From DAOVRL01 sp023128595 (GTDB taxonomy: Bacteria > Planctomycetota > Phycisphaerae > Sedimentisphaerales > Anaerobacaceae), in NCBI GenBank assembly GCA_030628155.1, contig DAOVRL010000056.1:1-23214 (forward strand): a DNA stretch of 23,214 bases, given 5' to 3'. Every line of letters begins with the position of its first letter. Position 1 is the stretch's first letter. The notes beneath the pieces are model-generated. The model worked only from the letters and a program-made list of their open reading frames with translations. It had not been told where the DNA came from and searched no databases. Shown here piece by piece: positions 16,302 to 23,214 of this stretch. The position numbers and the translations under genes were made by a program.

Positions 16302-17627
16302 ATGAATCGACGCGATTTCCTAAAAGCCGCAGGTCTTGGGACAGCCTTGCCGGCAATGGCGACGTCCCTGCTCGATGCCCGTCAGCGAGATGCCGGAGCG
16401 GGCGAATCGGGCCAACGCATCCTTGCAAATGCCGGCGACCGCATCGAGAAGTACCGCAAAGGCGATGCGCTGCTCAAGCTGGTCGGCCCGGACGGCAAAG
16501 AGCTCCAGGCGGGTCTGCCCGTCAAGATAGCCCAGAAACGCCACAAATTCCTCTTCGGATGTAACATCTTCAAGCTCGCCCGCTGCAAAACGCCCCAAGA
16601 CAACGCCGCCTACGAGAAGCGCTTTGCCGCAATGCTCAACTTCGCCACTCTGCCTTTCTACTGGTGGAATTACGAACGCGAGGCGGGCAGGCCGGACGAT
16701 GCCCGCACCGACGAAATCGTCCGCTGGTGCAAGGCCCACAACATAACCACCAAGGGCCATCCCCTCGCCTGGAACTGGGGCGAGCAGAAGTGGCTCCCCG
16801 ATGACCCCCAAGCCGCGATGCAGCTCCAGTTGAAGCGGATAGAGCGCTGTGTCCGACGATTCAAGGGTGGTATCGACATCTGGGACGTCGTCAATGAGGC
16901 GACCCATTACGACCGTGACCACGCCAGGCAAAACGCTCCTAAGCTGACCGAGGCGATTCGCAAAATGGGCGTCGCCGCCTACGTCCGCGCCGCGTTCAAG
17001 GCCGCACGCAAGGCAAATCCCAACGCCACACTGCTCATCAACGACTATCGAACCGACTCGGACTATGAGAAGAAAGTCATCGCCGAGCTTGCCGGCGACA
17101 GTGGCAAACCGCTCTATGACGTTATTGGCATCCAGTCGCACATGCACGGGGCCTACTGGGGCGCCCGCCGGGCCTGGGAAGTCTGCGACCGCTTCGCCAA
17201 ATTTGGCGTGCCCCTGCATTTCACCGAGACAACGGTGGTTTCCGGCCCTAAGTCAGAGAAGGGCTGGCTTACCACCCCCGATGGTGAGAAGCGCCAGGCC
17301 GAGCAGGTAACAGAGTTCTATACCGTCCTCTTTTCGCACCCAGCCGTCGAGGCCGTCACCTGGTGGGACTTCACCGACCAGGGCGCCTGGCAGCAGGCGC
17401 CGGCCGGCTTCCTCCGCACTGATATGACACCCAAGCCCGCTTACGAGCAGCTAAAGGCGCTTATCAAGGACAAGTGGTGGACGCAGACCGATGCCACCAT
17501 TGCAGCCGCCGGCAAAACTCGCTTCCGCGGCTTCTTCGGAGAATACCAAATCACCGCCGGCAAAATAAAAGGCGACTTCAAATTCGATAAGAAGACAAAA
17601 GGGCCTATAAAAGTCCGCCTCAGTTAA
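16302..17627 (+). CDS. Tat-exported GH10 endo-beta-1,4-xylanase-like enzyme
   Basis: A 441-residue enzyme with a twin-arginine leader (MNRRDFLKAAGLGTALPAMA). A small N-terminal beta-region (residues about 45-85, including KYRKGDALLKLVGPDGKEL) leads into a GH10 TIM barrel. Its markers are KGHPLAWNW (151-159), acid/base E199 in WDVVNEA, NDYR (247-250), GIQSHMH (276-282), nucleophile E309 in HFTET, and WWDFTDQ near the C-terminal strand. GH10 enzymes are retaining beta-1,4-xylanases, some acting on mixed glycans; both catalytic Glu are present, so it should be active. A tail of about 55 residues after the barrel (RFRGFFGEYQITAGKIKGDFKF) is extra beta structure. GAAAGG lies 9 nt before the ATG. 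Next come an agarase-like glycosidase and a sulfatase, pointing to joint attack on a complex polysaccharide outside the cytoplasm. Confidence 0.9.
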   Translation: MNRRDFLKAAGLGTALPAMATSLLDARQRDAGAGESGQRILANAGDRIEKYRKGDALLKLVGPDGKELQAGLPVKIAQKRHKFLFGCNIFKLARCKTPQDNAAYEKRFAAMLNFATLPFYWWNYEREAGRPDDARTDEIVRWCKAHNITTKGHPLAWNWGEQKWLPDDPQAAMQLQLKRIERCVRRFKGGIDIWDVVNEATHYDRDHARQNAPKLTEAIRKMGVAAYVRAAFKAARKANPNATLLINDYRTDSDYEKKVIAELAGDSGKPLYDVIGIQSHMHGAYWGARRAWEVCDRFAKFGVPLHFTETTVVSGPKSEKGWLTTPDGEKRQAEQVTEFYTVLFSHPAVEAVTWWDFTDQGAWQQAPAGFLRTDMTPKPAYEQLKALIKDKWWTQTDATIAAAGKTRFRGFFGEYQITAGKIKGDFKFDKKTKGPIKVRLS

Positions 17628-17658
17628 CTCAAACGCCTCGTTCCTGAAAGGTCTGTTG

Positions 17659-19062
17659 ATGTCCAAGGCGTTTCTCCTCCGTATACTTGCCGCCTTGCTT
17701 CTCGCCGCCGCCAGCGAGACTCCGAGCCAAAGGTATATCAAGGTCCCCGTCAAGAGAAAGCCCACAGACAAAACCTGGACCCTTCGTGATACGCGCACAA
17801 TCGAGCTGCTCGACGCCTTCAAGCCCGCGGCCAAGGACGTCAAATTAAGCAAATACGGCGGCAGAGGTGACCGGAAAACCGCTGCAACAGGCTTTTTCTA
17901 CGCCAAGAAAACAGCCGGCAGATGGTGGCTCGTTGACCCGGACGGCCATCTGTTCATCAATGTCGGCCTCTGCAGCGTCAACATAGGCCGCTCGACAATC
18001 AGCCGAAAGCCCGCTCTGGACAAGTTTGGCTCGCCTGCAAAATGGGCCGAATTCACCACTAAGCTGCTCGGCGACCACCGCTTCAACGGAACCGGCGGCT
18101 GGTCGGACACCCAGCTTTTGCGGGCAGCGCCGCATCGCCTTGTGTACACTCTCTCCTCGAACTTTATGGGCTCCTTCGGCAGAAGCAAAAGGCTCGTCTG
18201 GCAGGAGCCCGGCCACCTCGGATACCCCAACAAATGTATTCCGGTATTTCATCCGGACTTTGAGAAATTCTGCAACGATTACGCCAAGCAGCTCGCAGCA
18301 ACCAAAGACGACCGGTGGCTCCTGGGCCACTTCTCCGACAACGAGCTGCCCGTCGTCCCGGATATGCTCGACAGGTCTCTACAGCTTAATGTGGATAATC
18401 CAGACCTGCGATACGGCTGCGAGGCCGCTAAGCAGTGGCTTGACAATAGAAAAGGCAGACGCGCCTCGCTCAAAGACATAACCGACGCGGACCGCCAGGC
18501 CTTTCTTGCATACGCCCTCGATGCGTACTACCGCATAACCACCAATGCCATTCGTAAGTATGATTCGAACCATTTGTGTCTCGGACCGAGGCTGCACGGC
18601 GCGGCACTGAGGCTGCCGGCGGTTTTCAGCGCAGCCGGAAAGTATCTCGATGTCGTAGCGATCAACTATTACGGCGCCTGGGGCCCGGATCCGCAGAAAA
18701 TGGCAATGTGGGGCCGCGAGTCCGGCAGGCCCTTTATGATCACCGAGTTCTACGCCAAGGGTCAGGATTCGGGTCTGCCCAACAACTCCGGCGCCGGATG
18801 GGTCGTCCCCACACAGCTCGACCGGGCCAGGTTCTATCAGAATTTCACCCTCGGCCTGCTCGAATCGAAGTCCTGCGTCGGCTGGCACTGGTTCAAGTTC
18901 AGAGACAACAACCCCCAAGACAAGAGCACAGACCCGTCCAACCGCGATTCCAATAAGGGAATAATCGATTATCAGTACAACCCCTACACTGCTCTTCTGG
19001 ACGAAATGCTCAGGCTCAATACCAATGTGTACGCCCTCATTGACTACTTCGACCGCAGATAA
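17659..19062 (+). CDS. Secreted clan GH-A glycosidase, beta-agarase-like (GH50-like)
   Basis: A 467-residue exported enzyme with signal peptide MSKAFLLRILAALLLAAASE. The opening GRWWLVDPDGHLFINVGLCSV (residues 87-107) and the pair HFSDNELP (acid/base candidate E229) and MITEFYAKG (nucleophile candidate E363) are the pattern I associate with beta-agarases of family GH50 and relatives. VGWHWFKFRDN (407-417) fits the closing strand of the barrel. It is shorter than classical GH50 agarases because no separate N-terminal domain is present, so it may belong to a sister family and act on another galactan or related glycan. I chose the ATG at 17659 rather than the TTG at 17656, with GAAAGG at 17646-17651 as ribosome site. 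It follows the GH10 gene by 31 bp. No carbohydrate-binding module or lipobox is seen. Confidence 0.8.
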   Translation: MSKAFLLRILAALLLAAASETPSQRYIKVPVKRKPTDKTWTLRDTRTIELLDAFKPAAKDVKLSKYGGRGDRKTAATGFFYAKKTAGRWWLVDPDGHLFINVGLCSVNIGRSTISRKPALDKFGSPAKWAEFTTKLLGDHRFNGTGGWSDTQLLRAAPHRLVYTLSSNFMGSFGRSKRLVWQEPGHLGYPNKCIPVFHPDFEKFCNDYAKQLAATKDDRWLLGHFSDNELPVVPDMLDRSLQLNVDNPDLRYGCEAAKQWLDNRKGRRASLKDITDADRQAFLAYALDAYYRITTNAIRKYDSNHLCLGPRLHGAALRLPAVFSAAGKYLDVVAINYYGAWGPDPQKMAMWGRESGRPFMITEFYAKGQDSGLPNNSGAGWVVPTQLDRARFYQNFTLGLLESKSCVGWHWFKFRDNNPQDKSTDPSNRDSNKGIIDYQYNPYTALLDEMLRLNTNVYALIDYFDRR

Positions 19063-19081
19063 GCCCGGACGCTCAGCAGCA

Positions 19082-19095
19082 GGGGGGCGGGGGGG
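19082..19095 (+). repeat. G6-C-G7 tract
   Basis: Thirteen of fourteen bases are G, about 20 nt after the agarase-like gene stop. It could form a G-quadruplex or act as a slippage-prone tract, or be a sequencing artefact in length. The surrounding gap 19063-19258 otherwise holds only the promoter-like elements at 19156-19183. Confidence 0.5.
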
Positions 19096-19155
19096 CTTTG
19101 CCGGAGATCGCAGACTCAGCCATTACCTGCAATACCCTTACCGCCGGAAAACCCG

Positions 19156-19183
19156 TTGCATATCAGCGCCCGCAGATTATAAT
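19156..19183 (+). promoter_or_regulatory. Candidate promoter for the sulfatase gene
   Basis: TTGCAT (19156-19161), a 16-nt spacer and TATAAT (19178-19183), about 75 nt before the ATG at 19259. The -10 box is perfect and the -35 weak. It suggests that the sulfatase can be transcribed separately from the two glycosidase genes upstream. Confidence 0.4.
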
Positions 19184-19258
19184 CAGCGAGCCGGTTGAGA
19201 TTACGGCGAGAAGTGCGAACAAGAAAAGCTCTGACTGGTTATTCTCTGTGGAAACGTT

Positions 19259-20734
19259 ATGAAACGTCGCGATTTTCTAAAAGCCGCCGGCTTTGGCGCC
19301 GCAGCCTTTGCTGTGCCCGGATGCGCTTATGCCCGCCGAGGCCGCGCGAAAAAGCCCAACAAGCCCAATATCATTTACATTATGCTCGATGAACTCGGCT
19401 ACTTCGAGCTGTCCTGCATGGGCAACAAATATCTCAAAACGCCGAACATCGACCGGATGGCGACCGAGGGCATCCGCTTCACCCAGGCACTGGCAGGGGG
19501 GGCCGTCTGTGCGCCGACACGCGGCGTCTTCCTGACAGGCCTGCACGCCGGCCACACAACCGTCCGCAGAAACAGCCAGAACTGGCCTATGCGAGCCGAG
19601 GACGTAACTATCGGCGAGGTCCTCAAAAAGGCCGGCTACGCCACCGGCGGGTTCGGCAAGTGGGGCTGCGGCGACCGAGGCACCACCGGCGTACCCGAAA
19701 TGCACGGCTTCGACCTGTTCTTTGGCTATTATAACCAGGTCCACGCACACTCATATTACCCCAACTATCTCATACGAAACAGCGAAAAAGTGCCGCTGGA
19801 GGGCAACACAGGCGACTACTACAAAGGTAAGCAGTATGCGCACTACCTGATCTTCGAAGAATCCATCAAGTTCATTCGCGAGAATAGGGATAGGGCCTTC
19901 TTCTGCTACTGCCCGTGGACCCCGCCGCACGGCCTTTGGGGCATCCCGGAGGACGATCCGGCCTGGCAGGACTACAAGGACAAACCGTGGACCGCCGGCC
20001 AGAGAACGCCCAACGACGCCAAGGTCTATGCCGCGATGGTCAAAATGATTGACCGGCAGGTCGGCGAAATACTGGCCCTGCTCAAGGAATTGGGGATAGA
20101 CGAGAACACCATCGTCTTCGTCTCGGGCGACAACGGCGGCCAGCCGTACTTTCTTAACGGCGACCCCTCAAAACCGCGCCCCAAAGAGCCGCCGTACCCG
20201 CACGGCTTCTTCGGCCCCAACCTAAATCCCCACACAGGCGTGCGATTCCGCGGCGGCAAGGGCAATCTCTATGAGGGCGGCCTGAGAATCCCGATGATTG
20301 TCCGCTGGCCCGGCAAAATCAAACCCGGCCGCGTCAGCGACCATTTGTGGTACTTCCCCGACGTTATGCCCACGCTCGCCGAATTGGCCGGAGCCAAACC
20401 CCCGGACAACATCGACGGAATCTCAATCGTCCCAACACTTCTGGGCGAAAAAACCGCCGCTCGCAACCAGAAAAACCACAAATTTCTCTACTGGGAGCAT
20501 GGATCGCAGGTGGCCGTCCGAACGGGCGCCTTCAAGGCCATAAGGCCCGGCAAAAACCGGCCATTCGAGCTCTACGACCTCAGCAAGGACCCCGGCGAAC
20601 TCAACAACATTGCAGCCGAACACCCCGACCTCCTCGCAAAAATGACCGAATACGCCGCCCAATCACACACCGAGAACCTCGTGGGCAAGGTCCTCGACAA
20701 GGAAAAAAGATTCATGGGCCACAAAGCCAAATGA
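19259..20734 (+). CDS. Exported type I sulfatase (formylglycine-dependent)
   Basis: A 491-residue sulfatase. The leader MKRRDFLKAAGFGAAAFAVPGC is of Tat type and ends in a possible lipobox (C22). The modification site C84-A-P-T-R88-G matches C-x-P-x-R, so C84 would become formylglycine. Other active-site positions are D44-E45 (LDELGY; the second acid is Glu instead of the common Asp), K134 in GKWGCG (the usual His of GKWHLG is Gly136), H224 in PPHG, D291-N292 in SGDNGG and K334 in RGGKGN. It cleaves sulfate esters, most likely from a polysaccharide, given the neighbouring glycosidases; the exact linkage is not readable. The leader is nearly the same at DNA level as that of the GH10 gene. No sulfatase-maturing enzyme is encoded in this window, so activation must rely on one elsewhere. 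Confidence 0.9.
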   Translation: MKRRDFLKAAGFGAAAFAVPGCAYARRGRAKKPNKPNIIYIMLDELGYFELSCMGNKYLKTPNIDRMATEGIRFTQALAGGAVCAPTRGVFLTGLHAGHTTVRRNSQNWPMRAEDVTIGEVLKKAGYATGGFGKWGCGDRGTTGVPEMHGFDLFFGYYNQVHAHSYYPNYLIRNSEKVPLEGNTGDYYKGKQYAHYLIFEESIKFIRENRDRAFFCYCPWTPPHGLWGIPEDDPAWQDYKDKPWTAGQRTPNDAKVYAAMVKMIDRQVGEILALLKELGIDENTIVFVSGDNGGQPYFLNGDPSKPRPKEPPYPHGFFGPNLNPHTGVRFRGGKGNLYEGGLRIPMIVRWPGKIKPGRVSDHLWYFPDVMPTLAELAGAKPPDNIDGISIVPTLLGEKTAARNQKNHKFLYWEHGSQVAVRTGAFKAIRPGKNRPFELYDLSKDPGELNNIAAEHPDLLAKMTEYAAQSHTENLVGKVLDKEKRFMGHKAK

Positions 20735-20759
20735 CGTAAGAACAGGAAGAGTAACTCCA

Positions 20760-20816
20760 AAAGCTGATTTGCGAATCTGAAAGGAGAACCCGTGTCGCAA
20801 ACACAAATCAAGCTTT
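20760..20816. repeat. Imperfect inverted repeat enclosing a mini-ORF start
   Basis: AAAGCTGATTTG (20760-20771) pairs with CAAATCAAGCTTT (20804-20816) apart from one bulged A, giving 12 bp around a 32-nt loop. The loop contains AAGGAG and the GTG of the mini-ORF at 20792. The pairing could hide or expose that ribosome site, but it may equally be a relic at the edge of the AT-rich island. Confidence 0.4.
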
Positions 20817-20836
20817 ACCACAAAAACGTCCTTTAA
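20792..20836 (+). CDS. 14-residue mini-ORF with strong ribosome site
   Basis: GTG start, 14 codons (MSQTQIKLYHKNVL), TAA stop. AAGGAG at 20781-20786 is 5 nt before the GTG, better than for most genes in the window. It may be a leader peptide, or the surviving start of a gene deleted when the downstream island inserted. The peptide shows no attenuator-like amino-acid run. Whether it is translated is uncertain. Confidence 0.3.
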   Translation: MSQTQIKLYHKNVL

Positions 20837-20853
20837 TTGAGCCACAAATAGGT

Positions 20854-20859
20854 TATAAT
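20854..20859 (+). promoter_or_regulatory. -10 box candidate for the PGI-like/HIT pair
   Basis: A perfect TATAAT in an AT-rich gap, with only a weak -35 (TTTAAT at 20832-20837, 16-nt spacer). It would give a leader of about 105 nt to the ATG at 20972. Confidence 0.3.
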
Positions 20860-20971
20860 CGTGGTATGACTTATGTGTTATAAACAGTAAATTGGGTGCT
20901 CAGTTTTAAAGTAATTGTGAGTGCGACGAATACCTGGACATTGTGGTATGTTTTAGAGTAAGGAGTAATTG

Positions 20972-22582
20972 ATGGATGCTTTTAACCCTTCAGAATTTGT
21001 TGATAATATCTTAAAGTGTCATAAGGATAAGAACGTTGATCCTCAGATTATTTGGAAAGCAATTAGAGACTCTCTTAGTATCAGGAGATTGATCAACAAT
21101 TTGGCTGAAGCTTTTCGATTACCCCCTGACCATATCAAGGATGATTTTAAAAATCTGGGGTTTAGTGACTTGATTATTCGAGATACACTATACAATAGTG
21201 CTGAAAAATGTCTTGAGGAGGAAAAACAAAGCCGGTTATATATTTGCAGTGATCCTAACATGCCGGAACCCTTCCCAGATCTTTTCAGAATAAGTGCCAA
21301 GCCTAGTTTCTTCGATGCTGTATCAGTATCTAATGAGCATAAGGAATTATTTTCAGATCTGTTCCAGAAGCACCCAGCGGCATTTCCTAACGATCCCTTT
21401 GTAAAGCTATACAGAGAGGATGTATTAGGATACTTTAAAAATTACATGCGATTTAATGACCCTCAAATAGCAGAATACATCGCTCAGCGTTTTAATGGTG
21501 GTTATCCGAAGTATCTTGTCACAACAGGAATTGGGGCAAATGAGCAATTTAATCACTTCGTAGCTTCTATTAACAACAGTAACAGCGATCGACGTCTGAC
21601 ATGGCTAATTATCAATTCCCCCAAACGGCTTTCTTTACTTCCTGATGATGCTACTCTGGAGAACGTTTTATTCATGGAATTCTCCCGAAGCAGTGTGACC
21701 GAGGAAACGGTTAAAATACACGAGTACACTCCAAGGAAAGCACATAGGATTGTGTTTTGTAACGAAGGGCCCCTTCTTGCTCTCGGACAACGTGATGGAA
21801 ATTTAATTCAGTCATTGCCTGATAAAGTCGCAGGTCGATACGGCAGGAATAAAACTCCAATTCTACTCGCGCCCATGCGAGTTGCAGGAATGGATGTTGA
21901 AGCATTTTGGAGGTATATAGACCTTGCGATCAATGCTTTCGATATTGGTGAACCAAATTCCCTTCCAACGTTGATTGCCAAATACATCTTTTTATACCAG
22001 CAGCAAAAACCCAGGAATCTGATTTATTTAGGGTGTAATGATGAGAAGCTTGTTCTACTCGCAGACGAATTTGTTCAATTTTGGAATGAAGGAGTTAATA
22101 AGGAAGGAAATGATCTGTTAATTTCAAGGTTCTTCGGATTACCTCGTGACTCTCACATGAATATCGAAGGCATCTTGGGAAACCGTGACAGCAAAATGGC
22201 ATTTTTCTTATTGAGGACGAATATGCGATCTGATACGGTGCGCCCCTTAGTTTCTTCAATGATTGACCCAATAAGTACAGAGCATGAAGGGCTATGCTTT
22301 GGTGATGAAGAAGTGATATTAGCTTCTGCTAATTATAAGCGATTTACACATTTGATGCCTACGATCCTCATCGAAATCCCTTGCGAGCCATCCCTGAAAC
22401 ACGCGGCTGTAATCGGTCAGCTTTTTGCTGATATTACCTTTATATATTCTCGTTTTAAAAGCGTGAACCCAGGATCAAATCCTGAAGTAAAGTCAGTGCG
22501 TGAACGATCCGCTCAGTTGCTTTCCAAAGTAGCTGAAAAGATTCGCGGAGGTTATACAATTGAGGAGGCAATAGCTGACTAA
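20972..22582 (+). CDS. Diverged phosphoglucose-isomerase-family protein (SIS fold)
   Basis: A 536-residue protein that I place in the glucose-6-phosphate isomerase family by ordered motifs. YLVTTGIGANEQFN (181-194) corresponds to the first SIS sugar-phosphate loop. FMEFSRSSVTEET (234-246) corresponds to the SKTFTTxET loop. SLPDKVAGRYG (281-291) corresponds to the GGR[FY]S signature, with R289 kept. FWNEGVNKEG (370-379) corresponds to QxxxESxGK, with E373 as base candidate. GLPRDSHMNIEG (389-400) corresponds to GxxDQHxxxQ, with H395. SVNPGSNPEVKS (497-508) corresponds to NPFDQPGVExxK, with K507. Residues 1-110 are an extra helical part. The phosphate-loop neighbours differ (AGRYG, not GGRYS), so the substrate may not be glucose-6-phosphate. 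AAGGAG is 6 nt before the ATG at 20972, preferred over the TTG at 20969. Clearly AT-rich compared with genes before 20735; probably acquired. Confidence 0.7.
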   Translation: MDAFNPSEFVDNILKCHKDKNVDPQIIWKAIRDSLSIRRLINNLAEAFRLPPDHIKDDFKNLGFSDLIIRDTLYNSAEKCLEEEKQSRLYICSDPNMPEPFPDLFRISAKPSFFDAVSVSNEHKELFSDLFQKHPAAFPNDPFVKLYREDVLGYFKNYMRFNDPQIAEYIAQRFNGGYPKYLVTTGIGANEQFNHFVASINNSNSDRRLTWLIINSPKRLSLLPDDATLENVLFMEFSRSSVTEETVKIHEYTPRKAHRIVFCNEGPLLALGQRDGNLIQSLPDKVAGRYGRNKTPILLAPMRVAGMDVEAFWRYIDLAINAFDIGEPNSLPTLIAKYIFLYQQQKPRNLIYLGCNDEKLVLLADEFVQFWNEGVNKEGNDLLISRFFGLPRDSHMNIEGILGNRDSKMAFFLLRTNMRSDTVRPLVSSMIDPISTEHEGLCFGDEEVILASANYKRFTHLMPTILIEIPCEPSLKHAAVIGQLFADITFIYSRFKSVNPGSNPEVKSVRERSAQLLSKVAEKIRGGYTIEEAIAD

Positions 22583-23097
22583 TGGTATCTTTAGAAGCCC
22601 AAAATTCTGAATGTAATGTGTGCAGGTTGTGCCAAGTAGTCAATAAACCTAAACAGGACCGCGAAATAGAAGATACTCTACTAGAGCAGACTGACCGCTT
22701 CCAATGGATACCTGGCCTCGGCTCGTTCGTTGAAGGGTATTCACTGATAGTATCTAAAAACCATGTACTCAATACTGGATGTTTTGATATAGACATTATC
22801 GATGAACTTGAACTTTTTATCCATGAAATTAGAAAAACGCTTCGTAAGGTTTACAAGAAAGGATCTATCGTATTTGAGCATGGCTCAATGGGAAATCGTG
22901 ACTATGCCGGGAGTTGTATCGAACACCACCATATGCATATTCTCCCTGCGGATCTTTCACACGTTCCCAAGGTGTTGTCCAAAAAAATTTTAAATCATGA
23001 CACCATAGACTCTATAAAAGTCCTGATAGAATTCAATCAGCAGCGTATCCCATACATATACTATGAGACTAGTCCCAAAACAAGCGAGGTTTTTTAG
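22582..23097 (+). CDS. HIT (histidine-triad) family protein with Cys-rich N-terminus
   Basis: A 171-residue protein. The HIT signature is H115-H-H117-M-H119-I-L-P, preceded by S111-C-I-E-H; the middle His of such triads is the nucleophile that takes the nucleoside phosphate. The fold entry FVEGYSLIVSKNHVLNTG (49-66) matches the strand before the HIT helix (GHxLVIPKxH in relatives). HIT proteins hydrolyse or transfer nucleotidyl groups (Hint, Fhit, DcpS, GalT-like phosphorylases). The N-terminus has C11-x2-C14-x2-C17, a possible metal site as in GalT-type members. The start codon overlaps the stop of the PGI-like gene by 1 nt (TAATG), with GAGGAGG upstream inside that gene, so the two are translated together. 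It shares the AT-rich composition. The exact substrate is unknown; a sugar-nucleotide is inferred from the partner. Confidence 0.78.
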   Translation: MVSLEAQNSECNVCRLCQVVNKPKQDREIEDTLLEQTDRFQWIPGLGSFVEGYSLIVSKNHVLNTGCFDIDIIDELELFIHEIRKTLRKVYKKGSIVFEHGSMGNRDYAGSCIEHHHMHILPADLSHVPKVLSKKILNHDTIDSIKVLIEFNQQRIPYIYYETSPKTSEVF

Positions 23098-23214
23098 GGT
23101 TTGATCTGGTGGAGTTGTCGGGCTTTTTCGGGCACACTTCTCGCGTTCCGGCCGGGTGGCTGGTTGAGTTTGTTGGCCAGGTTATGTTTGCTTTATCAAA
23201 TCCTCGCTTTCCAC
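23098..23214. other. Unassigned tail, possibly a dispersed repeat
   Basis: This stretch returns to GC-rich composition directly after the HIT gene stop. It has a direct CGGGC-TTTTT-CGGGC repeat (near 23119-23133) and CCGGCCGG. On the minus strand it reads as an uninterrupted 30-odd codons ending in RQLHQIKP and a stop, but two stop codons (TGA TAA) lie just before, so no gene can be supported. No terminator is evident. Confidence 0.3.

Noticed and set aside
16320..17219. Minus-strand open frame of about 299 codons within the GH10 gene
   Set aside because: The GH10 catalytic motifs are unambiguous on the plus strand; this is a shadow frame.

Overview
The window reads as a chromosomal piece of a Planctomycetes-type bacterium (Phycisphaerae/Sedimentisphaerales-like, probably marine or sediment). 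This is inference from gene content: three consecutive SPFH/band-7 membrane proteins next to a metal P-type ATPase and an ABC-2 exporter, Tat-exported glycoside hydrolases and sulfatases starting M-[NK]-R-R-D-F-L-K-A-A-G, and the 'YYRSNGTYVRPHYRS' type of small secreted protein. No rRNA, tRNA, transposase, phage gene or CRISPR array was found.

Layout. 1-1900: three small plus-strand genes: a secreted Pro-Ser-Tyr-rich protein with a good intrinsic terminator, a membrane-anchored relic of an N-acetylmuramoyl-alanine amidase fold that has lost its zinc histidines, and a GNAT acetyltransferase of the short N-acetylglutamate-synthase type, apparently from a near-leaderless mRNA. 1906-2970 (minus): a stand-alone ABC-2 permease with a clear promoter at 3082-3110. 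3182-12238 (plus): a tightly packed run of a multi-pass SPFH protein, an HflC-like protein, an HflK-like protein, a P1B metal ATPase, an ABC ATPase with an unusual tail, and an ABC-2 permease. Gaps are at most about 40 bp and three junctions overlap. 12303-16289: an uncharacterised anchored helical protein and a UvrD/PcrA helicase. 16302-20734: a GH10 xylanase-like enzyme, an agarase-like retaining glycosidase and a type I sulfatase, which together suggest breakdown of a sulfated or algal/plant polysaccharide in the periplasm. 20972-23097: two translationally coupled genes, visibly more AT-rich than everything from 1400 to 20735, encoding a diverged phosphoglucose-isomerase-family protein and a HIT (histidine-triad) protein. 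23098-23214: an unassigned tail.

How the genes may work together. The SPFH trio probably forms a membrane scaffold, with the metal pump and ABC exporter as co-expressed clients or partners; no FtsH-type protease is present here. The PGI-like/HIT pair is the best candidate for an undescribed system. An isomerase-fold protein with altered active-site surroundings is coupled to a nucleotide-phosphate-cleaving fold with a Cys-rich N-terminus, in an apparently acquired AT-rich island. Its substrate cannot be read from sequence. All family assignments are from motif recognition by eye, without database searches.
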